Assembly: GCA_004212075.1 (NCBI GenBank)
Contig: RXIF01000002.1
Coordinates: forward strand, 124,001 to 188,000
DNA from: Candidatus Methanoliparum thermophilum
GTDB taxonomy: Archaea > Halobacteriota > Methanoliparia > Methanoliparales > Methanoliparaceae
Length of the DNA stretch: 64,000 bases
Direction: 5' to 3'
Shown here: positions 26,384-35,528 of the stretch, piece by piece
Position numbering within the stretch: the first letter of the stretch is position 1
Layout of the letters: every line of letters starts with the position of its first letter
The notes under the pieces: generated by a model
What the model saw: the letters and a program-made list of their open reading frames with translations, nothing else
Databases searched by the model: none
Told to the model about the DNA's origin: nothing
Translations under genes and position numbers: made by a program

Positions 26384-26857
26384 TCATTCCTCACTTCCTA
26401 CCTCTTTTGCCAATAACTCTATATTTGTAGTAATTCTTCTTTTTGGTGTACTTCTACCCATTGCCCGTGGAAAATAACGCATTATGACACGTCCTTTACT
26501 TGCACTCGCATGTTTGATCACTAAGTTCTCCACATCAAGCCCTTTATATTCCGCATTCTTTTCCAGATTATTCAACAATCGTAATATTGCCATTGACGCC
26601 TTTTTAGGATATCTGCCTGCATCCCATCCTTCTATACGTTTATGTGCTACCTTCTTATTAAATCTCTTGAACGGTACCGCCCTTTTTAAAAGGATTACAT
26701 CATTTAAATAATTTTTAGCATCTTCTAAAGACATACCCTTTATCTCTCTACAAATCTCTATAGAATGTTTTAAAGAGATAGGTAATTCTCTTCCATAGGA
26801 TACAACATCATGTAACGGGTCTATCTCTTTTACTGCATATCTATGTCTACTAGGCAC
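26384..26857 (-). CDS. rpl22: 50S ribosomal protein L22
   Basis: A 157-residue archaeal L22 (exit tunnel). REIKGMSLEDAKNYLNDVIL, VAHKRIEGWDAGRYPKKASM and the tunnel hairpin MRYFPRAMGRSTPKRRITTN are seen. Confidence 0.98.
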   Translation of the reverse strand: MPSRHRYAVKEIDPLHDVVSYGRELPISLKHSIEICREIKGMSLEDAKNYLNDVILLKRAVPFKRFNKKVAHKRIEGWDAGRYPKKASMAILRLLNNLEKNAEYKGLDVENLVIKHASASKGRVIMRYFPRAMGRSTPKRRITTNIELLAKEVGSEE

Positions 26858-26867
26858 CTAAAACACC

Positions 26868-27275
26868 TCATTTTAATGGTATAAACTTACTCGATCTTGT
26901 AGCACCTAGACCAGCACTTCCATGTTTTACTTCTTTTCGCGTCAATGCAAACTCACCCAGATAATGCCCTATCATCTCAGGCTGAATCTCGACGGATATA
27001 AACTCTTTACCATTGTGTATCTTAACAGTCCTTCCAACCATCGATGGAAGTATGATCATATCTCTTAAATGTGTCCTGACGTTATTCTTCTCTTTCATCC
27101 TTTTTAATAATTTTTTTTCACTATCTCTAAATCCTCGATTAATCTTCCTTCTTATCCTTGAAGGTAAGATTGATGAAAGTGTGATAATATCCATCTTTCT
27201 TAACTCTTCTAAAGTATATCCTCTATAACTATATATCTTTTCTACTCTTTGAACCTTTCTATCTTTTTTTGCCAT
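26868..27275 (-). CDS. rps19: 30S ribosomal protein S19
   Basis: A 135-residue archaeal S19 with an N-terminal extension. Core: [40 protein letters not shown] and [20 protein letters not shown]. Confidence 0.98.
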   Translation of the reverse strand: MAKKDRKVQRVEKIYSYRGYTLEELRKMDIITLSSILPSRIRRKINRGFRDSEKKLLKRMKEKNNVRTHLRDMIILPSMVGRTVKIHNGKEFISVEIQPEMIGHYLGEFALTRKEVKHGSAGLGATRSSKFIPLK

Positions 27276-27278
27276 CGT

Positions 27279-27989
27279 TTATCCCCTCTTACCCGTCTTT
27301 TTAGCACTGATGGAACCAACTTTTCTACCAGGTGGTGTATTCCTTGATACAGTTTTAGCTCTCCCTATATGTTTATGCCCACCACCACCAAAAGGATGAT
27401 CTACAGAATTCATCTTAACTGCACTCGTTCTCGGATATTTGGCAGCTTTACTCTTTAAAGAATGATACCTTTTTCCTGCCTTTACAAAAGGTTTTTCTTT
27501 TCTTCCTCCACCAGCTACGATACCAATAGTGGCTCTACATTTAGAATTTATTATTTTTCCTACACCACTAGGAAGCTCTAAATACGTTTTATCACCTTCA
27601 TGAGAGATTACTGTGGCATATGTACCTGTAGCTCTCACAAATTTACCACCATCTCCCGGTTTTGATTCAATATTACAAACCAAAGATCCATCAGGAATTT
27701 TAGATAAAGGGAGCGTGTTTCCAATGGTTGGCTCCACATTTTCTCCAAAAAAAATTTTCTGGCCAACATAATTACCTTCTACTGCCAAAATCGGTTTAAC
27801 AATCTTATTATTAATGGCTACTCTTGCAAAAACAGAATGTCTTGCAGGATCATGAACCAACTCTGTAATCTCTCCACAAAGAGTCTCTTCTGCTTTCGGA
27901 TGAATCAATGGCTCTTTACGTCTTTTAGGCGGAGCTCTATAGGTCGAGGTTCCCTTACCTCTATTCTGAGATATTATTCTTTTACCCAT
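27279..27989 (-). CDS. rpl2: 50S ribosomal protein L2
   Basis: A 236-residue L2 (peptidyl-transferase centre). GKGTSTYRAPPKRRKEP at the start, GGGRKEKPFVKAGKRYHSLK and SVDHPFGGGGHKHIGRAKT with the conserved histidine loop. ATG 27989 is preceded by GTGATCAAG, which also contains the rpl23 stop. Confidence 0.98.
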   Translation of the reverse strand: MGKRIISQNRGKGTSTYRAPPKRRKEPLIHPKAEETLCGEITELVHDPARHSVFARVAINNKIVKPILAVEGNYVGQKIFFGENVEPTIGNTLPLSKIPDGSLVCNIESKPGDGGKFVRATGTYATVISHEGDKTYLELPSGVGKIINSKCRATIGIVAGGGRKEKPFVKAGKRYHSLKSKAAKYPRTSAVKMNSVDHPFGGGGHKHIGRAKTVSRNTPPGRKVGSISAKKTGKRG

Positions 27990-27994
27990 CTTGA

Positions 27995-28243
27995 TCACAT
28001 AAACCCAAGTTTTATAGCAATATCTTCCGCATTAAATTCATCAGATATCTTTATTATAGCCTTTTTTTTACCATTAGGGGTCATCATAGTATTTATTTTA
28101 TCTACTTTTACCTCGTATGTCTCCTCAAACTCTTTTTTAATACGCTCCTTGTTAGACATGTTATCGACGATGAAACAGATAGTATTATTATTCTCCATGT
28201 ACAACATCGATTTTTCTGTTATAATCGGTCTTTTAAGAATCAT
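27995..28243 (-). CDS. rpl23: 50S ribosomal protein L23
   Basis: An 82-residue L23 with LKRPIITEKSMLYMENNNTI, KERIKKEFEETYEVKVDKIN and a C-terminal IAIKLGFM. Standard L4-L23-L2 order. Confidence 0.98.
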   Translation of the reverse strand: MILKRPIITEKSMLYMENNNTICFIVDNMSNKERIKKEFEETYEVKVDKINTMMTPNGKKKAIIKISDEFNAEDIAIKLGFM

Positions 28244-28245
28244 GA

Positions 28246-29007
28246 CTACCAGCTCCTCTCTTTTAATGATGATATTGCCGCCTCAGACCATACAACTAAC
28301 CTTCCAGCATCTGTCCCAGGTGCAAGCAACTCTACATTTAAACCATTTACCGTAGAAAAATCAGCACCAACCAAGTTTCTCGCCGCGTATCCAAGACCTT
28401 TATCTTCTTTAACAACAAAGAGAATACTTTTTTTGCCTTTATATCTTCTACCTCGCATCTTCCCTCTACCACTCCGTATTTTTATATCTTTAGCTCGTTC
28501 TATATCGGTATATACTCCAATCTTCTTTAATACATCTTCTAAATGCTTAGTCTTGTCGATCTCCTCTATTTTTCTCTCTATTACAAGAGGAAGGGCTAAA
28601 TCTCCTATACGATGCCCTCTTGATACGACTAGGTCTATATTAGCAGTAGCTGCAATAGCAGATTTAAGCGCTTTTTTCATCTCTTTTTTATTCATCTTCT
28701 CTTCAAAGATTTTATCTACTTTTGGAGGGTGCGCTCTTCTACCACCTACGGCACCTGGCGATCTAGCTGCCCTTCTTCCATTTTTAATCCTAGGTATTCT
28801 CGAAACTCCCCGCCCAACACCCCACGATTCTGCAGATGTATCGTATCCTGCATAAGGCTTTACACCATGCGGTTGATATCTTCGTGATTGAAGAGATAAT
28901 ACTGCCTTTTTGATTAGATCGGGCCTATACGGCTCATTGAATATATCAGGCAGATCAACCGTCTCTTTTATGCTTCCATCAATACTTAATATATTTATAT
29001 TAATCAT
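28246..29007 (-). CDS. rpl4: 50S ribosomal protein L4
   Basis: A 253-residue archaeal L4 (L1e type). Seen: RRYQPHGVKPYAGYDTSAES, the tunnel loop GRGVSRIPRIKNGRRAARSP with GAVGGRRAHPPK, and LLAPGTDAGRLVVWSEAAI. Confidence 0.98.
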   Translation of the reverse strand: MININILSIDGSIKETVDLPDIFNEPYRPDLIKKAVLSLQSRRYQPHGVKPYAGYDTSAESWGVGRGVSRIPRIKNGRRAARSPGAVGGRRAHPPKVDKIFEEKMNKKEMKKALKSAIAATANIDLVVSRGHRIGDLALPLVIERKIEEIDKTKHLEDVLKKIGVYTDIERAKDIKIRSGRGKMRGRRYKGKKSILFVVKEDKGLGYAARNLVGADFSTVNGLNVELLAPGTDAGRLVVWSEAAISSLKERSW

Positions 29008-29013
29008 AAAACA

Positions 29014-30018
29014 TCATTGCTGTGATTCTAGACTTATATATTCGATAGGAGAACCTAAATGGCTTTGTCTGTTTGGATTAATCCTTATCCCTTTTCTCAT
29101 CGCAATAAATCTCTTTTTTGGTCCAGGAATACTTCCTTTAACCATGATGTATGAATTGTTAACGATGCCATAATTAACGAATCCACCGGCAGGCGTAATT
29201 TCGCTTCCTTTATCACCTATCTTAAGAATTTCTTTGTTATATTCCGTCCGTTTATGATATCCCATCTGTCCAGCCATAGGAACAGTCCATCGTACTCTAG
29301 ACGGGAACCATGGCCCTAAATTTCCAGTATGTCTTTTTTTACCGCCTCTTCCTTGTTTCCTCTTCTGAAGGATTATACCCCATCGTTTTACTGCCCCTTG
29401 TATCCCTTTTCCTACTGTTACTGCAGAGACATCAATAAACTCTCCTTCAGAGAATATATCTCTTATATTTAAATCCTTTCCAAGGATCCTTTTAGAATAT
29501 TCGAGAATATCGTTAATGTCATCTCCACCAATCTTTATCTCCATAATATCAGGCGATTTTTTAGGGACGCCTTTGACTAAAAAGGGTTTCGTATAGATGA
29601 TTGCCCGAATTTCTGATATTATACCGATATTATCCTCTATTTTTGCAAAATCCTCTATATTTTTGTTTTTTGGAATTGGTATCCTCCTTCCAACATCTTC
29701 TTCCAAGTTTGTTGTACATACCTCGGTTAATGGTTTTAATCCATCATATGCCTTTGTATATGCTCTTATACCTGCTACCCTAATATTTGGTGTCTCTATT
29801 ATTGTTACAGGACAAAATACATTGCTACCAGCGGTTATACTGTTTTTTCGCTCATCATTAAATACTATATATGTCATTCCTGCTTTATATCCTGCAAAAC
29901 CTAATAATTTTGTCTCACTCGATTCTGGCCAGGTTTTAAAACCAACTCTCTCTTTTTTAGCCCGTTTTCTTGGACTAAATGCAAGTGACCCACGTTTTGG
30001 ACGATGTATCTTTGGCAT
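29014..30018 (-). CDS. rpl3: 50S ribosomal protein L3
   Basis: A 334-residue archaeal L3, first gene of the superoperon. RPKRGSLAFSPRKRAKKERV at the start, GLLGFAGYKAGMTYIV-like core, TVGKGIQGAVKRWGIILQKR and KKRHTGNLGPWFPSRVRWT. AGGAG six bases before the ATG is a good ribosome site. Confidence 0.98.
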   Translation of the reverse strand: MPKIHRPKRGSLAFSPRKRAKKERVGFKTWPESSETKLLGFAGYKAGMTYIVFNDERKNSITAGSNVFCPVTIIETPNIRVAGIRAYTKAYDGLKPLTEVCTTNLEEDVGRRIPIPKNKNIEDFAKIEDNIGIISEIRAIIYTKPFLVKGVPKKSPDIMEIKIGGDDINDILEYSKRILGKDLNIRDIFSEGEFIDVSAVTVGKGIQGAVKRWGIILQKRKQGRGGKKRHTGNLGPWFPSRVRWTVPMAGQMGYHKRTEYNKEILKIGDKGSEITPAGGFVNYGIVNNSYIMVKGSIPGPKKRFIAMRKGIRINPNRQSHLGSPIEYISLESQQ

Positions 30019-30127
30019 TTTTTTCTCCTGTTTTAAAATTTTATCCGAATAAACTTAGATTTGGTATTCTTGAATTTTATTGAGCTTCATGAAAGACCAT
30101 TTAAGTGATAGCTTTACAATATTCTTC

Positions 30128-30135
30128 TATATAAA
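30128..30135 (-). promoter_or_regulatory. Possible TATA box of the ribosomal superoperon
   Basis: Read on the minus strand this is TTTATATA, the best TATA-like sequence upstream of rpl3. Transcription from about 25 bases downstream would give a leader of roughly 85-90 bases. The rest of the 30019-30280 gap shows no gene. Confidence 0.4.
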
Positions 30136-30280
30136 TATATTGCCTTATTTGATATAATAGATGCAGATGATTATTTCTATCTTAAATAAGATCATTCATC
30201 CTGCATCCTTAACATCTTTCCCAAATAATCATCCAAGATATACACCACCTATGGATTAACTGTAACGTGAATCAGTTCTA

Positions 30281-31027
30281 TTATCTACTGCAAGGACAAC
30301 ATCTTGGTATGCCTAGAGCATGAGCAGGACCCGAAGCTGTGGTGCCATAGAGCAAGATCGGTTTATCACAAGCAAGAATATCACCGAACGTGTTATTAAC
30401 GAATATAGAACCTGTAGCAATTATTAAATCTGCCCATTCAGATAATTCAGGACCGATAACAGGATTTTCTATTATTATATTGTTGTTCCCTCCTAAGATC
30501 CTTTTTCCAATTTTGTTGATATCTCTATCGGTTACCCTCACGATAAAATTGTTAGACAAATTTTCTAATATTCTTGGCTGAGGCCCAACGAGCCATATAT
30601 TTTTAACGGTACAATACTTCTTTTTTATGCTTTTTGCGATTATTTTGCCACAATACTCCATCTCTTCATTTTTACAATGTATAGTATTATTTACAATTTT
30701 GAAAACTCTTAAAAGAGCGTTAAACGTCGCTATAAATACCGCCCGCTCATAATTATCTTTGAGTTTTAGTGATAAGACATCTCTCAAGGATCCATAGAAA
30801 TTTCCATAATGATCGGTGTATGCCTGACCTTTGGAACCCAATACATTAGCTTCCATGAGTTTTTCAACACCCCGTTGAAGCGGATAATCATTTTTAACCG
30901 GTGTCCCTATTGCATCTTTTACAGATAAAGGAGCAGCTATTACATTTACCTTTGTATTATCTCCTAATATCGTTGAAAATTCCGTAAAAACATTTTTCAT
31001 CCTTATAAATACATCTTCTGTATCCAT
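30281..31027 (-). CDS. DUF4213/DUF364 putative heavy-metal chelation protein
   Basis: A 248-residue protein with the two-part layout of this family: an N-terminal part (about 1-110, with PLQRGVEKLMEANVLGSKGQ) and a C-terminal Rossmann-like part (VGPQPRILENLS, IIATGSIFVNNTFGDIL, then LLYGTTASGPAHALGIPRCC). The final CCPC motif supplies three cysteines suited to metal binding. The family is called putative heavy-metal chelation; its biochemical function is not established. It stands alone between the ribosomal superoperon and proS. Confidence 0.7.
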   Translation of the reverse strand: MDTEDVFIRMKNVFTEFSTILGDNTKVNVIAAPLSVKDAIGTPVKNDYPLQRGVEKLMEANVLGSKGQAYTDHYGNFYGSLRDVLSLKLKDNYERAVFIATFNALLRVFKIVNNTIHCKNEEMEYCGKIIAKSIKKKYCTVKNIWLVGPQPRILENLSNNFIVRVTDRDINKIGKRILGGNNNIIIENPVIGPELSEWADLIIATGSIFVNNTFGDILACDKPILLYGTTASGPAHALGIPRCCPCSR

Positions 31028-31142
31028 TTTGCAATCCTATTATGTATCCTATCTGCATTATATAATTTTGTATAGGTGAAGTAGTTTATTTATGATATTA
31101 GGAAAATATTTAAAGAAAGATTAGATGGTGTAAAAATTGATC

Positions 31143-32558
31143 ATGGATAAAAAAGGTTCTTTTTCAGAGTGGTATAACGATATTCTCAGATTAGCCAGAA
31201 TAATCGATGTTAGATACCCGGTAAAAGGGTTGTATGTCTGGTGTCCTTTTGGGTTTAAGATACGAAAATACACTTACGATATATTAAGAGAGCTTTTAGA
31301 TAATACTGGTCATAAAGAGACGTATTTTCCGTTATTGATACCGGAACAAGAATTTATGAAAGAGGCAGAGCATATAAAAGGTTTTCAAAATGAGGTATAT
31401 TGGGTAACAAAAGGTGGTCTAGATGATCTCGACGTACCGTTGGCATTAAGACCAACATCAGAGACCGCAATATACCCTATATTCAAACTCTGGATAAGAA
31501 GCCATGCAGATCTACCTATATTGGTATATCAGATAGTAAATACTTATCGTTACGAGACAAAAGGAACCAAACCGCTCGTAAGAAACAGAGAGATATCATC
31601 TTTTAAAGAGGCGCATACTGCTCATGAAAATTACGAAGATGCCGAAAAACAGGTTAAAAAAGCCATTGAAATATATAAATCATTTTTTAAACGTCTTTGC
31701 ATCCCTGTAATGATAAACAAAAGGCCTGATTGGGACAAATTTGCCGGTGCGGATTATACTATTGCGATAGATACAATAATGCCCGATGGTAAGACGCTTC
31801 AGATAGGTACTATACATAACCTTAAAGATAACTTTGCCAGAACGTTTGGGATAACATACGAAGACAAGAACGGAAGACAGAATTATGTTAACCAGACTTG
31901 TTACGGCATATCTGAGCGGTGTATCGCAGCGATGATCTCGATACATGGTGATGATAAAGGACTGGTCATTCCGCCAGAGATTGCACCTATTCAGATAGTT
32001 ATAATCCCGATTATTAAGAAAGAACATGAATTACAAATTATAAAAAAATGTGAGAGTGTGTATGATAGATTGAAAACTCGATATAGAGTAAAACTTGATA
32101 AATCGGATGAAAGACCTGGAGCTAAATATTATAAATGGGAACTAAAAGGGGTACCTTTTAGAATAGAGATTGGACTGAGAGATATAGAGAAGGATTCTGT
32201 AATTATAAGCAGAAGAGATACAAACGAGAAGGTATCGATCAAAGAAAAAGATATTAATGGATGGATAGAGAAAGAAAGCAAGAAGATGGTCTATGATTTG
32301 TACAATAAAGCTGAGAGAGAGATGGTTAGTAGAATAGTCGAATATAATAATATTGAAAAATTAGCTGTTGCCGGTGAAACAAGGAAAAGATACGTTTATA
32401 AAGTAAGTTGGTGTGGTAAAGAATCTTGCGGAGAGGAGATAGAGAGGATGACAGGATTGAAAATATTAGGCGAGATCGTAGGTGAGAAAGAGGATGGTAG
32501 ATGTGTTTTGTGTGGAGATGATAGCAAGATAAAAGTATATCTTGCAAAGACGTATTAG
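31143..32558 (+). CDS. proS: Prolyl-tRNA synthetase, archaeal type
   Basis: A 471-residue class II synthetase. [20 protein letters not shown] holds motif 2 region residues, and [20 protein letters not shown] the ProS signature. [20 protein letters not shown] is motif 3 like. The C-terminal zinc domain has CGKESCGEE and CVLCGD. The bacterial editing insertion is absent, as in archaeal enzymes. A TTG at 31137 is an alternative start with GGTG seven bases upstream. First gene of a four-gene plus-strand cluster. Confidence 0.97.
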   Translation: MDKKGSFSEWYNDILRLARIIDVRYPVKGLYVWCPFGFKIRKYTYDILRELLDNTGHKETYFPLLIPEQEFMKEAEHIKGFQNEVYWVTKGGLDDLDVPLALRPTSETAIYPIFKLWIRSHADLPILVYQIVNTYRYETKGTKPLVRNREISSFKEAHTAHENYEDAEKQVKKAIEIYKSFFKRLCIPVMINKRPDWDKFAGADYTIAIDTIMPDGKTLQIGTIHNLKDNFARTFGITYEDKNGRQNYVNQTCYGISERCIAAMISIHGDDKGLVIPPEIAPIQIVIIPIIKKEHELQIIKKCESVYDRLKTRYRVKLDKSDERPGAKYYKWELKGVPFRIEIGLRDIEKDSVIISRRDTNEKVSIKEKDINGWIEKESKKMVYDLYNKAEREMVSRIVEYNNIEKLAVAGETRKRYVYKVSWCGKESCGEEIERMTGLKILGEIVGEKEDGRCVLCGDDSKIKVYLAKTY

Positions 32559-32568
32559 TGGGGTGTCA

Positions 32569-34026
32569 ATGAAAAGTTTTAAGAGAGGAATCGAGGGTTT
32601 TAAGGATATTGTAAATAATGGAGAGACGGAAGAGACTATATCCAAGTTAATAGACAAGATAAATAAAAGCAGATTAAATGCGTTTATAACTATTCGTAAA
32701 GAAGCGATAGAAGATGCTAAAAAGATTGATAAAGGGGAAGTAGAGAGAAAAGGAAGACTTCTAGGAGTGCCTATCGCGGTAAAAGATAATATATCTACCA
32801 AAGGGATCGAGACCACCTGTGCATCTAAGATGTTAAAAGGCTATATTCCACCGTTCGATGCGACGATTATTGAAAAATTAAAGAGAGAAGGGGGTATCAT
32901 AATTGGTAAGACCAATATGGACGAGTTTGCAATGGGCTCTACTACCGAGACAAGTTTTTTTGGCCCTACGTTAAATCCATGGAAGAATGATAGGGTTCCC
33001 GGGGGGTCATCTGGTGGCAGTGCTGCTGCTGTTGCTGCAGGAGAATGCATGGTGGCTTTAGGTACTGATACAGGTGGATCTGTCAGATGTCCTTCATCGT
33101 TTTGCGGGATTATTGGAATAAAACCTACGTATGGTCTGGTATCAAGATATGGATTGATAGCTTATGCAAGTTCTATAGAATGTATAGGAAGTATGGCTAC
33201 ATCGATAAAAGATGCAGAGACTGTTTTAAATATCATATCGGGTAAAGATCCAAAAGATTCTACTTCTATATCGTTGGAAGATAGAGAAAAGATTATAAAT
33301 AATCATAAGACTGATAAAAGTAAGAGAAAAAAAAGAATAGGAGTATTAACAACTCTTTTTAACGATAATAGTATAGATAAAGATGTTTTAAATAGTGTAT
33401 GGAATGCTATCTATAAATTAGATGATCTTGGAATAGAATATAAAGAGATAGATTTGCCCAATATAAGGTACGCTCTACCTTCTTATTATATAATATCAAT
33501 GAGCGAAGCATCATCCAATTTAGCAAGATTTGATGGGACTCATTATGGATTTAGCCTTGATGAAGAACTGAATTGGGATAGTACTTTTTCTAAAATTAGA
33601 AAGAAAGGATTTGGACGAGAGGTTAAGAGGAGAGTTCTTATGGGGACGTTTGCGCTTTCAGCAGGATATTATGGACGATACTATCTAAAAGCACTCAAGA
33701 TAAGGAGTATGATAATAGACGATTTTAACAATATTTTTGACAAAGAGAAACTTGACACAATAGTCACACCGACTATGCCTTATAAGCCATTTAGGTTGGG
33801 GGAAAAGATTGATGATCCGGTATCTATGTATTTATCAGATATATTTACGGTTCCAGTAAATTTGGCAGGTCTTCCATCTTTGAATATAACCTGTGGTTTT
33901 TCAGAAGGATTGCCTATAGGAATGCAGTTGATAGGTAAAGCCTTTTGTGAGCCTGATATAATAGATATAGCCAAGATTTATGAGTTAAATACAAATTACC
34001 AGAAAAAAGTATGGGAGTTGTTCTAA
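32569..34026 (+). CDS. gatA: Aspartyl/glutamyl-tRNA amidotransferase subunit A
   Basis: A 485-residue amidase-signature protein that releases ammonia from glutamine to amidate misacylated tRNA. The catalytic Lys lies in PIAVKDNISTKG and the serines in PGGSSGGSAAAVAAG and DTGGSVRCPSSFCG. ATG 32569 is preceded by GGGGTG; the longer frame starts at a TTG inside proS. The stop overlaps the gatB start (TAATG). GatC, usually about 90 residues, is not seen in the window. Confidence 0.96.
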   Translation: MKSFKRGIEGFKDIVNNGETEETISKLIDKINKSRLNAFITIRKEAIEDAKKIDKGEVERKGRLLGVPIAVKDNISTKGIETTCASKMLKGYIPPFDATIIEKLKREGGIIIGKTNMDEFAMGSTTETSFFGPTLNPWKNDRVPGGSSGGSAAAVAAGECMVALGTDTGGSVRCPSSFCGIIGIKPTYGLVSRYGLIAYASSIECIGSMATSIKDAETVLNIISGKDPKDSTSISLEDREKIINNHKTDKSKRKKRIGVLTTLFNDNSIDKDVLNSVWNAIYKLDDLGIEYKEIDLPNIRYALPSYYIISMSEASSNLARFDGTHYGFSLDEELNWDSTFSKIRKKGFGREVKRRVLMGTFALSAGYYGRYYLKALKIRSMIIDDFNNIFDKEKLDTIVTPTMPYKPFRLGEKIDDPVSMYLSDIFTVPVNLAGLPSLNITCGFSEGLPIGMQLIGKAFCEPDIIDIAKIYELNTNYQKKVWELF

Positions 34027-35528
34027 TGCATAATGATGAAAAACCACGCGTTTTTCAATCTTATCCAGAGATTGAAGATTTACCAATGCATGAAAATCCG
34101 CAACCAAATGAGATTAATCCAGATTCAGATGTTATAATAGGACTGGAAATTCACGTACAACTTAACAAACTTAAAAGCAAGCTTTTTTGCGGTTGTTCTA
34201 CATCTTATCATAATTCTGAACCTAACACGCATACTTGTCCTGTCTGTTTGGGATTGCCTGGTTCTTTACCAGCACTAAACAAAAAAGCGGTTGAGTTTGG
34301 AATAAAAGTGGCTTTAGCCTTGGAATGTAAGTTGTTAGATCAGACCTTATTTTATCGTAAGAACTATTTTTATCCGGATCTGCCAAAAGGTTATCAGATA
34401 TCACAGTACGATTTTCCACTTGCAAAAGATGGAAGGGTCACCATAACGACGGATGCCGGAGAGAAGGTTATAAGGATCAATAGAGTTCATATTGAAGAGG
34501 ATCCTGCCAAATTAATGCATATAGGCGGTATGGGACATTCCAAATATACGTTGGTAGATTATAATAGATCTGGTATGCCTTTATTGGAGATTGTTACAGA
34601 ACCAGATTTAAGAAGCCCTAAAGAGGCAAGAAGATTTTTAGATAAATTGAGAAGTATCCTAGATTATTTGGATGTGTTTGATGGTAACTTAGAAGGTGCC
34701 ATGCGAATTGACGCGAATATCTCTTTAAAAGGCGGGGGCAGAACCGAGGTAAAAAATATATCTTCTCATAAAGGTGTAGAAAAAGCATTACTCTACGAAA
34801 AAACACGACATAAAAACCTTAGAATGAAAAATATTCATATAAAGCGAGAGACAAGACATTATGATGAACAGAGGGGTATAACCATCCTGCTCAGAACGAA
34901 AGAGGAGGAGGAAGATTATAGATATTTTCCGGAACCGGATATTCCCTTGATGAATGTTAAAGAGTGGGAGACAAGACTCCGTAATGAGATACCAGAATTA
35001 CCTGATGCTAAACGACAGAGATTTATTAAGGAGTATGGAATAAAAGAAGAGCATGCAAGATCTTTAACGTCTGATATAGCTATTGCAAATTATTTTGAGA
35101 TCATATCCAAAGAGATAGATCCGAGCGTTGCGGCTAGCTGGATAGCGGATGTTGTCAAAGGTGAGTTAAACTATAGAGATATAAATATAAAAGAGTCAAA
35201 CCTGACTGCTGATAAGATGATACGGATCTTAAAAAAATTTGTATTAGGCGAGATAACCGATAGAAATATGGTAGAATTGATAAGAGAGATTATAGATAGC
35301 GGAAAAGACCCAGAAGAGATAATTAAAAAGAGAGGATTTGGAAAGGTTGGAGAAGATGAGGTATTGCTACTTGTCAAGAAGGTTATCGAAGAGAATCCGG
35401 ATGCTGTGAAAGATTATCGTAATAAAAATGATAAAGCATTGAACTATCTGGTTGGTAAGGTGATGGCTTTATCCAAAGGTAGAAGTGATCCAAAAGAGGT
35501 TATCAATCTATTGAGGAAATATATTTGA
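34026..35528 (+). CDS. gatB: Aspartyl/glutamyl-tRNA amidotransferase subunit B
   Basis: A 500-residue GatB. VIIGLEIHVQLNKLKSKLFC, CPVCLGLPGSLPALNKKAVE and FYRKNYFYPDLPKGYQISQY are signature stretches. CGCS and CPVC bind zinc. The C-terminal YqeY/GatB domain (about 350-500) binds tRNA. Translation is coupled to gatA by TAATG, and the stop overlaps the topA TTG. Confidence 0.97.
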   Translation: MHNDEKPRVFQSYPEIEDLPMHENPQPNEINPDSDVIIGLEIHVQLNKLKSKLFCGCSTSYHNSEPNTHTCPVCLGLPGSLPALNKKAVEFGIKVALALECKLLDQTLFYRKNYFYPDLPKGYQISQYDFPLAKDGRVTITTDAGEKVIRINRVHIEEDPAKLMHIGGMGHSKYTLVDYNRSGMPLLEIVTEPDLRSPKEARRFLDKLRSILDYLDVFDGNLEGAMRIDANISLKGGGRTEVKNISSHKGVEKALLYEKTRHKNLRMKNIHIKRETRHYDEQRGITILLRTKEEEEDYRYFPEPDIPLMNVKEWETRLRNEIPELPDAKRQRFIKEYGIKEEHARSLTSDIAIANYFEIISKEIDPSVAASWIADVVKGELNYRDINIKESNLTADKMIRILKKFVLGEITDRNMVELIREIIDSGKDPEEIIKKRGFGKVGEDEVLLLVKKVIEENPDAVKDYRNKNDKALNYLVGKVMALSKGRSDPKEVINLLRKYI

